From NCBI GenBank assembly GCA_037131735.1, contig JBAXQM010000043.1, positions 1 through 7,453 on the forward strand: 7,453 bases of DNA, given 5' to 3'. The notes beneath the pieces were generated by a model. It worked only from the letters and a program-made list of their open reading frames with translations. It was not told the origin of the DNA and did no database searches. Below, piece by piece: positions 1 to 6,623 of this stretch (its first letter is position 1; each line of letters opens with the position of its first letter). The translations under genes were made by a program, and so were the position numbers. This DNA comes from CAIUPE01 sp037131735 (GTDB taxonomy: Bacteria; Pseudomonadota; Alphaproteobacteria; Rhizobiales; Beijerinckiaceae).

Positions 1-989
1 CGTTTCACCTCGGTGACGGTGTGCTTTCGACTTCATCGCAAGCGGCGCTTTCACTTTCGTTCCGTTCACCGCAATGGGTGGGTTTGGGATGCGGGGAATG
101 GATGGGTACCGGTGTTGCCGGTGAACAACCGTCCGATCAAAGGATAGATGACGGCATGAGCCTTTGTTTCGATACCGCACCGCTTGAAGACGATCTCGTC
201 ATTCTCGGTGCACCGGAATTTTCATTCGAATTTTCATCGGACAAACCGGTTGCGCAAATTGCCGCGCGGCTTTGCAATGTTACACCGGAGGGCGCCTCGC
301 ATCGCGTATCTTATGGCGTGTTGAATCTCACGCATCGCGACTCGCATGAGCATCCAACAAAATTGCAGCCGGGAAAAACCTACAAAGCCAAAGTGACCTT
401 GAATGCGTGTGGTCATCATTTCCGTAAAGGCACACGAATTCGGTTAGCGCTATCAACCGCCTATTGGCCGCTGATTTGGCCGTCACCGGAAGCGGCAACA
501 CTGACGCTTTCAACGGGGTCATCATCATTGATGTTGCCAGTTCGTCCTGCTTCACATGATGACGCGAAAGTGACATTTTTGACGCCGGAAAGCGCGCCCC
601 ATGCGCCGGTCTCAATTGTTCGCAACGGTCATGCCGAGCGCACAGTCGAGCTCGATCTTCTCAATCGCTCGGCCACCTATCGTACAGTGGGCGAGGGAGG
701 AGTGTTCGGTGAAGGTGTGCGGCGATTTGAGGAAACAGGGACGTCGCTCAGCCATGATCTCACGCGCGAATTGACCATCTCTGCCGATGACCCGCTTTGC
801 GCGCGTTATGTCATCACGCAGGCCTATGAAATGGGTCGGCCAGGATGGATGACGCGCTCGGAAACGAAAATGGAATTGACCGCGACGATGGATGAATTCC
901 ACGTCAAAGCGCGCACCGAAATTTTTGAAAACGGCACATCACGTCTTGTGCTTGAATGGAACGATAAAGTCCCGCGCGATTGTTTGTGA
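1..989 (+). CDS. CocE/NonD family hydrolase, C-terminal part (5' end outside window)
   Basis: The frame is open from base 3 to a TGA at 987-989, so the visible part (about 328 residues) lacks its start; the GTG at 21 is internal. It matches the C-terminal half of long CocE/NonD hydrolases (peptidase S15 family). There is a jelly-roll 'X-Pro dipeptidyl-peptidase C-terminal' domain, with the typical stretch from YGVLNLTHRDSHEHP through LQPGKTYKAKVTLNACGH and FRKGTRIRLALSTAYWPLIWPSP (about bases 310-480). A further beta-rich tail of about 150 residues ends in WNDKVPRDCL, the usual end of the long (about 670 aa) subgroup. The alpha/beta-hydrolase domain with the Ser-Asp-His triad lies upstream, so activity cannot be judged. 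Family members hydrolyse esters or amides, and the substrate here is unknown. It converges on the carnitine dehydrogenase/thioesterase operon. A role as an acylcarnitine esterase is conceivable only by analogy with the acylcarnitine hydrolase HocS in pseudomonad carnitine operons. Confidence 0.85.
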   Translation, partial: FHLGDGVLSTSSQAALSLSFRSPQWVGLGCGEWMGTGVAGEQPSDQRIDDGMSLCFDTAPLEDDLVILGAPEFSFEFSSDKPVAQIAARLCNVTPEGASHRVSYGVLNLTHRDSHEHPTKLQPGKTYKAKVTLNACGHHFRKGTRIRLALSTAYWPLIWPSPEAATLTLSTGSSSLMLPVRPASHDDAKVTFLTPESAPHAPVSIVRNGHAERTVELDLLNRSATYRTVGEGGVFGEGVRRFEETGTSLSHDLTRELTISADDPLCARYVITQAYEMGRPGWMTRSETKMELTATMDEFHVKARTEIFENGTSRLVLEWNDKVPRDCL

Positions 990-1179
990 GTTCTATGTGT
1001 CCGGCGTTAAAGAAATCATAATCTATCGTCATTGCGAACGAACGTGAAGCAATCCAGTTGGAGTGAACAGAAAAGGCGCGATGGCTTCGCGGCACTTTAA
1101 CAAGAACCATCAGCTGGATTGCTTCGCTCACGCTCGCAATGACGGTAATAAAGTTTCTCTGAGTGAGGTTTTGAGTCTT
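990..1179. other. Convergent intergenic region carrying a palindromic repeat
   Basis: These 190 bases lie between the stop of the hydrolase (+) and the stop of the thioesterase (-). No convincing gene or U-tract terminator is visible. The main content is the inverted repeat at 1027-1144, which could serve as a bidirectional transcription end for the two convergent genes. Confidence 0.7.
1027..1144. repeat. Interspersed palindromic repeat (inverted arms of 31 bp, 56-bp centre)
   Basis: The left arm is 1027-1057 and the right arm 1114-1144. The right arm's reverse complement matches the left arm at 26 of 31 positions: the outer 11 bases (CGTCATTGCGA) and inner 12 (GAAGCAATCCAG) are identical, and the 8-base middle holds all five mismatches. 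The 56-base centre holds a small hairpin, CGCGA (1077-1081) / TCGCG (1087-1091). This is the well-known CGTCATTGCGA...GCAATCCAG repeat type, dispersed between genes in many alphaproteobacterial genomes. It is non-coding: ORFs read through it give LDCFAHARNDG-like peptides that are annotation artefacts. It can fold into a long hairpin as RNA. Confidence 0.85.
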
Positions 1180-1656
1180 CTACTTCCGCTTCAGCGCGAT
1201 GCCCTGTCCCGCATCAGCAGGCACGGGCAATTCTGCATGCGCCGCGGCAAGCTGTGAAAGCGCCTCAGCCGTTTTTGGCAAAAAGGCTGAAATTTTCGGG
1301 CCAGCTTGATCGATTGAAGCGAGCAATTGTTCACAGGTTGCGAGCAGGGTTCCGTCGCGACCATGGCGCAGCCATTGATAGAGTCTGAGACGCTTTGCAT
1401 CGATTTCGAGAATATGCCCCGTCACCGTGAGGGGTTCGCCTTCTTTCACTTCGTGAACAAAGCGCATCTGCATCGCCAAGGTGAACAAAGTGTGACGGGA
1501 AGCCGCTCGCTCCGATTCAGAAAGACCAACTTGATCCATCAATTTATCAATCGCGCGCGAAAACGGGATCGCATAGGCCGCATCATTCATATGGCCATTA
1601 TAATCGACCCAGTCTTTCAAAACGACAGCGTCGTAAAGATGCAGCGGTTCGGTCAT
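1180..1656 (-). CDS. Hotdog-fold acyl-CoA thioesterase, probably betainyl-CoA thioesterase
   Basis: The product is 158 aa, the length of a single 4HBT-type hotdog domain. The signature WVDYNGHMNDAAYAIPFSRA (residues 16-35) fits the family pattern D-x-x-G-H-x-N-x-x-Y, with Asp18, His22 and Asn24 as likely active-site and helix-cap residues. RFVHEVKEGEPLTVTG (about 65-80) is the next conserved strand pair. The gene lies 19 bases behind the L-carnitine dehydrogenase stop on the same strand, and in many bacteria the two are fused into one polypeptide. In Pseudomonas the equivalent protein (CdhB) hydrolyses betainyl-CoA to glycine betaine and CoA after dehydrocarnitine cleavage, so the specific role here rests on context. 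The start ATG at 1656 is the one that fits the domain; only a weak purine-rich AGAG precedes it, so translation may depend on coupling. It is expected in the cytoplasm. Confidence 0.85.
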   Translation of the reverse strand: MTEPLHLYDAVVLKDWVDYNGHMNDAAYAIPFSRAIDKLMDQVGLSESERAASRHTLFTLAMQMRFVHEVKEGEPLTVTGHILEIDAKRLRLYQWLRHGRDGTLLATCEQLLASIDQAGPKISAFLPKTAEALSQLAAAHAELPVPADAGQGIALKRK

Positions 1657-1675
1657 GCTCTGCTTTTTGACCCCG

Positions 1676-2638
1676 TTAGATATGATCCGGACGCCCTTCG
1701 GCTTCCGGCCAGTAATTTTTCACAAGCTTCAAGAGATCATTCAAAAACGCATCGCGTCGACGCTCCAGTTCTTTGACAGAGCGCCCCGCAGCTTGGTGTT
1801 CGCAGCCGTCAACAATACGATCAACGATTTGATCGGTGAGTTCCGGCGCAGGCGTGTAGGAATAAGGCATTTTCAATGCGGGGCCGAATTGATGCATAAA
1901 GTGACGCATACCGGCATCACCGCCCGCCAATTGGAAGGTGAGGAATGTACCCATCAAAGACCAACGCAAACCACAACCATAAACCACAGCGGCATCGATT
2001 TCTTCCGTGGTCGCGACATCTTCCTTGATCAACCAGAGTGCTTCACGCCACAGCGCTTCCATCAAACGGTCAGCAATAAAGCCCTCGATTTCTTTTCTTA
2101 CATGCAAGGGCCGCATCCCGATGCGACGATAAAAGCTCTTCGCGGTTTCAACCGTGTCAGAGGATGTTTTCTCGCCCGCAACAATCTCAACCAGCGGCAG
2201 CAGATAAACGGGGTTGAAGGGATGACCCACAACGATGCGCGAAGGGTCTTTGCAGAGTTTTTGCAAGCTTGTAGGAAGAAGATAAGACGTTGATGACGCG
2301 ATGACCGCGCCCGGTTTCGCATGCGCGTCGATCTCGGCGAGAAGCGTTTGCTTCAGCTCTTCGCGCTCGGGCGCATTCTCTTGAATGAAATCGGCGTGTT
2401 TCACCGCGTCCGCAACGCTCGAAACATAAGTGAGACGGGCTTGGCTTGCGCCTTGGGCAAGCCCTGCCGTCTCCAGCGCCGGCCAGGCATTAGCGACGGC
2501 TGCGCGAATCTTTGCTTCGCCATCCGGTGCGGGATCAAACGCGACAACATCCAATCCATGCGCGAGGCAGCGTGCCGCCCAGCCGGAGCCGATGACGCCC
2601 GATCCGATGATGGCTACAGTTTTAACGGATAAGGACAT
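1676..2638 (-). CDS. lcdH: L-carnitine dehydrogenase (EC 1.1.1.108)
   Basis: The product is 320 aa from ATG 2638 and resembles pseudomonad L-carnitine dehydrogenase over its whole length. It oxidises L-carnitine to 3-dehydrocarnitine with NAD+. The N-terminal Rossmann motif is GSGVIGSGW (residues 12-20), with Asp35 (in AFDPAP) placed to bind the NAD ribose. The 3-hydroxyacyl-CoA-dehydrogenase-type catalytic motifs follow: QENAPERE (Glu87), SSTSYLLPTSL (from Ser115) and GHPFNPVYLLPLVEI (His139, Asn142). C-terminal landmarks are EIEGFIADRL, GLRWSLMGTFLT and GGDAGMRHFMHQFGPAL. Start choice: GGGAG lies 8 bases upstream of ATG 2638, whereas an upstream in-frame ATG at 2674 would add 12 non-conserved residues. 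The motif usually read as SSTSGLLP has Tyr for Gly. It is first in an operon with the thioesterase. Known pathways next use a BKACE-type cleavage enzyme, which is absent here. Confidence 0.93.
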   Translation of the reverse strand: MSLSVKTVAIIGSGVIGSGWAARCLAHGLDVVAFDPAPDGEAKIRAAVANAWPALETAGLAQGASQARLTYVSSVADAVKHADFIQENAPEREELKQTLLAEIDAHAKPGAVIASSTSYLLPTSLQKLCKDPSRIVVGHPFNPVYLLPLVEIVAGEKTSSDTVETAKSFYRRIGMRPLHVRKEIEGFIADRLMEALWREALWLIKEDVATTEEIDAAVVYGCGLRWSLMGTFLTFQLAGGDAGMRHFMHQFGPALKMPYSYTPAPELTDQIVDRIVDGCEHQAAGRSVKELERRRDAFLNDLLKLVKNYWPEAEGRPDHI

Positions 2639-2667
2639 TGAACAGGCTCCCGAACAGAATAAATGGT

Positions 2668-2681
2668 GCGACACTTATCGC
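2668..2681. promoter_or_regulatory. Candidate operator dyad GCGACACTTATCGC upstream of lcdH
   Basis: This is a 14-bp near-palindrome with half-sites GCGAYA; five of the six outer base pairs are symmetric and the other is a C/T difference. It lies 30 bases upstream of the lcdH start. Its GCGATAA half (read on the - strand) also forms the outer part of the inverted repeat at 6624-6659 in front of the synthetase/caiD operon. A regulatory function is inferred. Confidence 0.35.
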
Positions 2682-2763
2682 CGATGCGCGGCTTGCAGGA
2701 AAGTCCTGGCGCGACGGCGATTTGATCGGGCCCGACCGGCACGGGGCGGGATCGCGCGCTTCC

Positions 2764-2796
2764 ACCATGTCGTTTCGCGGGGGAACCATGTCCTTT
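2764..2796 (+). repeat. Direct repeat ACCATGTC(G/C)TTT, 21-bp period
   Basis: Copies are at 2764-2775 and 2785-2796, matching at 11 of 12 positions. The start-to-start distance is 21 bases, two turns of B-DNA, so both copies present the same face. They lie in the lcdH/transporter divergent region. They could be tandem binding sites for a regulator; chance cannot be excluded. Confidence 0.4.
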
Positions 2797-2866
2797 TTGA
2801 GGAGGCACCACAGGCTGCAACGGGATATTGAATCCGTATCGCTTTCGATGGCCCGATTCGCTTGTC

Positions 2867-3772
2867 ATGACCGCCAACGCCGCTCATCCCCTCTCTCTTG
2901 ATGACCGCAAAGCGCGGCGTTCGCGGTGGCGCGGCATTGCTTATGTCGCCTTGGCCGCGTTTTTGTGGAGCACTGCGGGCATCTGGGTACGCTATCTCAC
3001 GCTTGATGTCTGGACTATTCAATGCGGCCGCGCCTTTTTCGGCGCCCTGTCCTTGTTCATTTATGTTGCGTGGGTTGATCGCGACAACATCATCCGCCCC
3101 TTCGCGACCATTCCCTTTGCGGGATTTGTGATTGTGCCGATCAACACCGTTGGCATGATGGCCTATATGCAGGCGTTGAATTGGACGACGGTTGCCAATG
3201 TGATGATCGTATACACAACGCTCCCTTTTATCGTCGCGCTTTTGGGATGGTTGTGGATTCGCGAACGTGTCGCGATGCGCACCATGTTTGCGAGCGCGAT
3301 AGCCTTGTCGGGTGTCATGTTCATGGTCGGCGGCTCCTATCAAGCCGGCAATGTGAAAGGCGATCTGGCGAGCTTTGTGATGGTGTTGAGTTTCGCAGCG
3401 CTCGTCATACTGGCGCGCCGCCATCCGAAAATGTCGATGGCCGCGCATTCTATTTTGTCAGGGATTCTTTGCGCCGCTGTTGCTTGGCCATTGAGCGACT
3501 TCTCGCATGTCACGATCCGCGATCTTGTTTTGCTCGCGGTTCTTGGCTCCATTACCATCGGTGTCGCCAATGTTCTTTACATGCGGGGCGTCGCGCGAAT
3601 TCCTGCGGCCGAAGCGGGATTGATCGGGCTTCTCGATACGGTGATCGCACCTCTATGGGTGTTTATGATTTTCAACGAACGCCCTGCCGATGGTGCGATC
3701 ATTGGCGGATTAATTGTCCTTGGTGCGGTCGTGTACCAAATCCTGGGCGAGCGAAAGCAGAAAGCCGCTTAG
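2867..3772 (+). CDS. EamA/DMT-superfamily transporter (10 TM inner-membrane permease)
   Basis: The product is 301 aa from ATG 2867, the usual length of a two-repeat EamA protein of the drug/metabolite transporter superfamily. A basic N-terminus (DDRKARRSRWR, residues 11-22) precedes about ten hydrophobic helices. Repeat 1 spans about 24-155 and contains ALNWTTVANVMIVYTTLPFIVALLGW, then the charged loop WIRERV. Repeat 2 spans about 165-295 and contains AEAGLIGLLDTVIAPLWVFMIFNERP, the typical EamA end. Substrates in this family cannot be read from sequence; placement between the two carnitine operons suggests uptake or efflux of a betaine or a product. No strong ribosome site precedes ATG 2867. 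An in-frame TTG at 2828 would add 13 residues, and 2867 is preferred because the family begins near the basic segment. Its TAG stop overlaps the caiD stop. Confidence 0.9.
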   Translation: MTANAAHPLSLDDRKARRSRWRGIAYVALAAFLWSTAGIWVRYLTLDVWTIQCGRAFFGALSLFIYVAWVDRDNIIRPFATIPFAGFVIVPINTVGMMAYMQALNWTTVANVMIVYTTLPFIVALLGWLWIRERVAMRTMFASAIALSGVMFMVGGSYQAGNVKGDLASFVMVLSFAALVILARRHPKMSMAAHSILSGILCAAVAWPLSDFSHVTIRDLVLLAVLGSITIGVANVLYMRGVARIPAAEAGLIGLLDTVIAPLWVFMIFNERPADGAIIGGLIVLGAVVYQILGERKQKAA

Positions 3773-4554
3773 CGACCCTTCCATTCGGGCTTGCGTTTTT
3801 CTGCGAAGGCGCGCGGCCCTTCAACTGCGTCTTCCGATTTGAGCATTTGCGTATATTCAGGGATTGCGCCGGACCGCATGAGCGCATAGCCATCTTTTAC
3901 ATCAAGCGGCAAGGTCGCTTTGATCACCGCTTTGATCGCCTTCAATGCAAGCGGCGCATTGGCGGCGATGGTTGCGGCCAGTGTGCGTGCCTCGTTCATC
4001 AATTGATCTTTCGGCACGACTTTGTTGATCAAGCCCCAGCGCGCGCCTTCTTCAGGCGACATGCGCCGTGCGGTCATCAAGAGTTCCATCGCGATGGGCA
4101 AGGGTACGCGCTTTGGTAAACGCAAAACGCCACCTGAATCCGCCATAATGCCGAGCGTTACTTCGGTTAAGGCAAATTCAGCTGTATCAGCCGCGACAAT
4201 CAAATCAGCGGCAAGCGCCAATTCGAAACCACCACCGAAGGCCAGACCATTCACCGCCGCAATCACAGGCTTGTCGAGAGTCCATAATTCGGTAAGGCCT
4301 GCGAAACCGCCAGGGCCGTGATCGGCATCAACCGCTTCGCCTTCCGCGCCCGCTTTCAAATCCCAACCGGCCGAGAAAAAGCGGCCTTCACCGCCAGAAA
4401 GAATCGCAACCGACAAAGACGGATCATCGCGAAATTCCGCAAAGGCTGCATAGAGCGCCTTGCTCGTTTCGACATTGATCGCGTTCGCCTTGGGGCGATC
4501 GAGTGTGATTTCAAATACCGCGCCATCGCGTTTGGTGGTGACGGGATTGGTCAT
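3769..4554 (-). CDS. caiD: Crotonobetainyl-CoA hydratase (carnitinyl-CoA dehydratase), CaiD
   Basis: The product is 261 aa, the same length as E. coli CaiD, and collinear with it. CaiD interconverts crotonobetainyl-CoA plus water and L-carnitinyl-CoA. It belongs to the crotonase fold: LDRPKANAINVET near residues 18-30, oxyanion-hole segment FFSAGWDLKAGAEGEA (59-74), CaiD-typical GPGGFAGLTELWTLDKPVIA, then NGLAFGGGFELALAAD (102-117) and AEFALTEVTLG (125-135). The two catalytic glutamates are Glu111 and Glu131, at the same numbers as in CaiD. The C-terminus EDAVEGPRAFAEKRKPEWKGR is nearly the CaiD tail. The ATG overlaps the TGA of the upstream synthetase gene (ATGA, 4551-4554), and a good ribosome site AAAGGA lies at 4569-4564, so the pair is translated as one operon. 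The TAA stop shares bases with the convergent transporter stop. It is expected in the cytoplasm. Confidence 0.95.
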   Translation of the reverse strand: MTNPVTTKRDGAVFEITLDRPKANAINVETSKALYAAFAEFRDDPSLSVAILSGGEGRFFSAGWDLKAGAEGEAVDADHGPGGFAGLTELWTLDKPVIAAVNGLAFGGGFELALAADLIVAADTAEFALTEVTLGIMADSGGVLRLPKRVPLPIAMELLMTARRMSPEEGARWGLINKVVPKDQLMNEARTLAATIAANAPLALKAIKAVIKATLPLDVKDGYALMRSGAIPEYTQMLKSEDAVEGPRAFAEKRKPEWKGR

Positions 4555-6611
4555 TTTGAATTGTCCTTTGATAGGCGGATCATCGCATCTACCGCGACCG
4601 CGCCTTGTTCAAGAATCAGAACCGGATTGACATCAAGTTCAACGAGATCATCGCGATGGGCTTCGGCATAAGCAGCCACGGCCATGATGGCATCAATCGC
4701 CGCTGCACGATCACCTTTTGCGCGGCCTCGGAAGCCGTTCACAAGATGTGCGAGCTTCAAATGATCGAAAGCGCGCGTCACGTCTTCGCGCGAGGTCGGT
4801 AAAAGCAATGACGCCGCGTCTTTCAATAATTCAACGAGAATACCGCCTGATCCGAATGTCAGTGTCGGCCCGAAGAGCGGATCGCGTGTCACGCCGATAA
4901 TCATTTCTGCCACAACGCCGGATTGCATCGCTTCAACCAGAACGCGATCCGAAAGATGCGCCATGGAGTATACCGCGGCTTCAACATCGGCGCGTGTTTT
5001 CAAATTGAGCTTCACGGCGCCCGCTTCGGTTTTATGCGCAATCGTGTCGGAGACGGCTTTCACAACAACCGGAAAGCCGATGCGTTCGGCGGCATGCGCT
5101 GCCTCAGCAATCGTAACAACTTCGCCTTTTGGAACGATAAGGCCAAAGCCTTTCAGTGCCGCTTTTCCAGTGGGTTCATCGAGCATATGCGCGGACGCTG
5201 CATCAATAGCGCGCGCCGGATTTAGGGGTGCTGCACGGCTACGCGCCCGCGCTTCGCCGATGTCTGCGGCGATGCGGATCGCTTCCATACATTCGCTTAA
5301 CCCCTGCATCGGGGCGATGCCGGACGCTATCATTCGTGCGCCCACGCTTTCGGGCATTGATTCAGGCAAAGATGAGACAAGCGCGGCCTTTGCGCCTGTG
5401 GCCGCTTTCGCATTTTCAAATGCCTGCAATGTCACATCCCAGCTTGAAGCATCACAGCGATCCGCACGCGGAAAATCGAGGATCAATAAATTCATGCCAT
5501 AACCTGCGCCCAGCATGGCCGAGAAGGTTGCGGTTGATGCGTCAAGATCACCCCAAATATAAGTGTGATAATCAAGCGGATTGGCGAGTGGGACTTTAGG
5601 GCCTAACGCTGCAAAAAGTTTTGCTTCGGCCTCTTTCGGCAAAGGCGGTGTCGGCAAGCCCGCATCGGAAGCAAGATCCGCAACAAGCCCCGCCTCTCCA
5701 CCCGAGCAGCTCATGGAGGATACGGTGCGGCGCGCAAGCGGGCCATGCACATGCAAGAGTTTCAGTGTCTCAAGAAACGTGCCGATATCTTTTGTGCGGC
5801 CTATGCCGTAGCGCGCAAAAAGCGCATCGAATAATTGATCCGATCCCGCAAGCGAAGATGTGTGAGACATTGTGAGCGCCGCGCCAGCTTCCGAACGTCC
5901 GGTCTTGATCGCGACGAGCGGCACGCCCTGATCAAGCGCACGCAAGGCCGCTTTTGAAAATCGTTCGATATCATCAAGACCTTCAATGTGAAGACCGATG
6001 GCGCTCACGCGATCATCATCAAGCAGCGTCTCAATCATCTCCCCGAGATCGCCTTTGGCTTTGTTGCCGGCGGAAATCAAATAAGCGAGCGGCAGGCTGC
6101 GCGCCTGCATAGTGAGATTTAATCCGATATTGCCCGATTGCGTGATGATCGCCACACCGCGTTTGGTTGCAAGCCCGCCATGTTGATCAGGCCAAAGCGC
6201 CGCGCCATCGAGATAATTCAAGAGCCCATAACAATTGGGGCCGAGCAAAGCCATTGAACCCGAAACAGCGACGAGTTGCTCTTGGGCGTGAACACCATCA
6301 CCGCCCACTTCAGCAAAGCCTGACGCGTAACACACCGCGCCACCAGCACCCATTTTTGCCAAAGTCGCGACGCTTTCAATTGTCGCCTCGCGCGGCACAG
6401 CGATGAAACTTGCATCGGGCACACCTGGAAGATCAGCAACACTTGCGAAGGCTTTGCGGCCCGCAACCTCGGGCCGCTTCGGGTTTACGGGCCAGATATC
6501 GCCCTGAAAGCCGATTCGTTCGCATTGCCGAATCACTTCGGCCGCCTCGCGACCACCAATGACGGCGAGCGAACGGGGGGAGAGGAGGCGGGCCAGCGCA
6601 GAACGGCTCAT
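4551..6611 (-). CDS. ADP-forming acyl-CoA synthetase family protein (CoA-binding + ligase-CoA + ATP-grasp), probable betaine:CoA ligase
   Basis: The product is 686 aa from ATG 6611, with the fused alpha-beta architecture of 'acetate-CoA ligase family' (NDP-forming) proteins. The order is: CoA-binding Rossmann domain (about 1-135, LLSPRSLAVIGG at 9-20, GPNCYGLLN); succinyl-CoA-ligase-like domains (about 145-450) with TQSGNIG and the MSHTSSLAGSD motif, whose His250 is the expected phospho-histidine, plus CSGGEAG; and a C-terminal ATP-grasp domain (about 470-686) with GKAALKGFG, AHKTEAGAVKL, FGPTLTFGSGGILVELLKD and VELDVNPVLI. The family activates carboxylates to acyl-CoA with ATP, releasing ADP. 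Coupling to caiD points to crotonobetaine, carnitine or gamma-butyrobetaine as substrate, in place of the AMP-forming CaiC or the CoA-transferase CaiB. Start choice: ATG 6611 begins just before the conserved domain with GAGATCACCCCG upstream; an in-frame ATG at 6683 would add 24 residues through the dyad at 6624-6659. Confidence 0.88.
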   Translation of the reverse strand: MSRSALARLLSPRSLAVIGGREAAEVIRQCERIGFQGDIWPVNPKRPEVAGRKAFASVADLPGVPDASFIAVPREATIESVATLAKMGAGGAVCYASGFAEVGGDGVHAQEQLVAVSGSMALLGPNCYGLLNYLDGAALWPDQHGGLATKRGVAIITQSGNIGLNLTMQARSLPLAYLISAGNKAKGDLGEMIETLLDDDRVSAIGLHIEGLDDIERFSKAALRALDQGVPLVAIKTGRSEAGAALTMSHTSSLAGSDQLFDALFARYGIGRTKDIGTFLETLKLLHVHGPLARRTVSSMSCSGGEAGLVADLASDAGLPTPPLPKEAEAKLFAALGPKVPLANPLDYHTYIWGDLDASTATFSAMLGAGYGMNLLILDFPRADRCDASSWDVTLQAFENAKAATGAKAALVSSLPESMPESVGARMIASGIAPMQGLSECMEAIRIAADIGEARARSRAAPLNPARAIDAASAHMLDEPTGKAALKGFGLIVPKGEVVTIAEAAHAAERIGFPVVVKAVSDTIAHKTEAGAVKLNLKTRADVEAAVYSMAHLSDRVLVEAMQSGVVAEMIIGVTRDPLFGPTLTFGSGGILVELLKDAASLLLPTSREDVTRAFDHLKLAHLVNGFRGRAKGDRAAAIDAIMAVAAYAEAHRDDLVELDVNPVLILEQGAVAVDAMIRLSKDNSK

Positions 6612-6623
6612 CGGGGTGATCTC

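Larger units (their letters stand above)
2639..2866. promoter_or_regulatory. Divergent intergenic region between lcdH and the EamA transporter gene
   Basis: These 228 bases separate divergently read genes, so both promoters should lie here (or within 2639-2827 if the transporter starts at TTG 2828). I see no good sigma70 -35/-10 pair. Short symmetric elements are listed separately: a 14-bp dyad at 2668-2681, a 13-bp dyad CAGGAAAGTCCTG at 2696-2708, a 10-bp palindrome TCGGGCCCGA at 2726-2735, and a direct repeat at 2764-2796. A GAGGAGG at 2799-2805 looks like a ribosome site but has no start codon at a workable distance. ORFs across the region have no recognisable protein similarity. Confidence 0.55.

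Noticed and set aside
1063..1257. Short + strand ORF over the palindromic repeat
   Set aside because: The peptide LDCFAHARNDG is the typical spurious translation of this repeat type; no ribosome site or conservation evidence.
2639..2674. Upstream ATG (2674) as the lcdH start
   Set aside because: The 12 extra residues are non-conserved, while ATG 2638 has GGGAG at 8-base spacing and begins just before the Rossmann motif.
2799..2805. GAGGAGG as a ribosome site for the transporter
   Set aside because: No in-frame start codon lies 5-12 bases downstream; the nearest (TTG 2828) is 22 bases away.
2675..3448. Long - strand ORF (257 aa) overlapping the lcdH promoter region and the transporter
   Set aside because: It is rich in His, Arg and Lys with no domain pattern and lies antisense to a clear EamA gene; a shadow frame.
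3181..4119. 312-aa + strand ORF spanning the transporter/caiD junction
   Set aside because: A Cys/Arg-rich translation with no family resemblance, crossing two well-supported genes in other frames.
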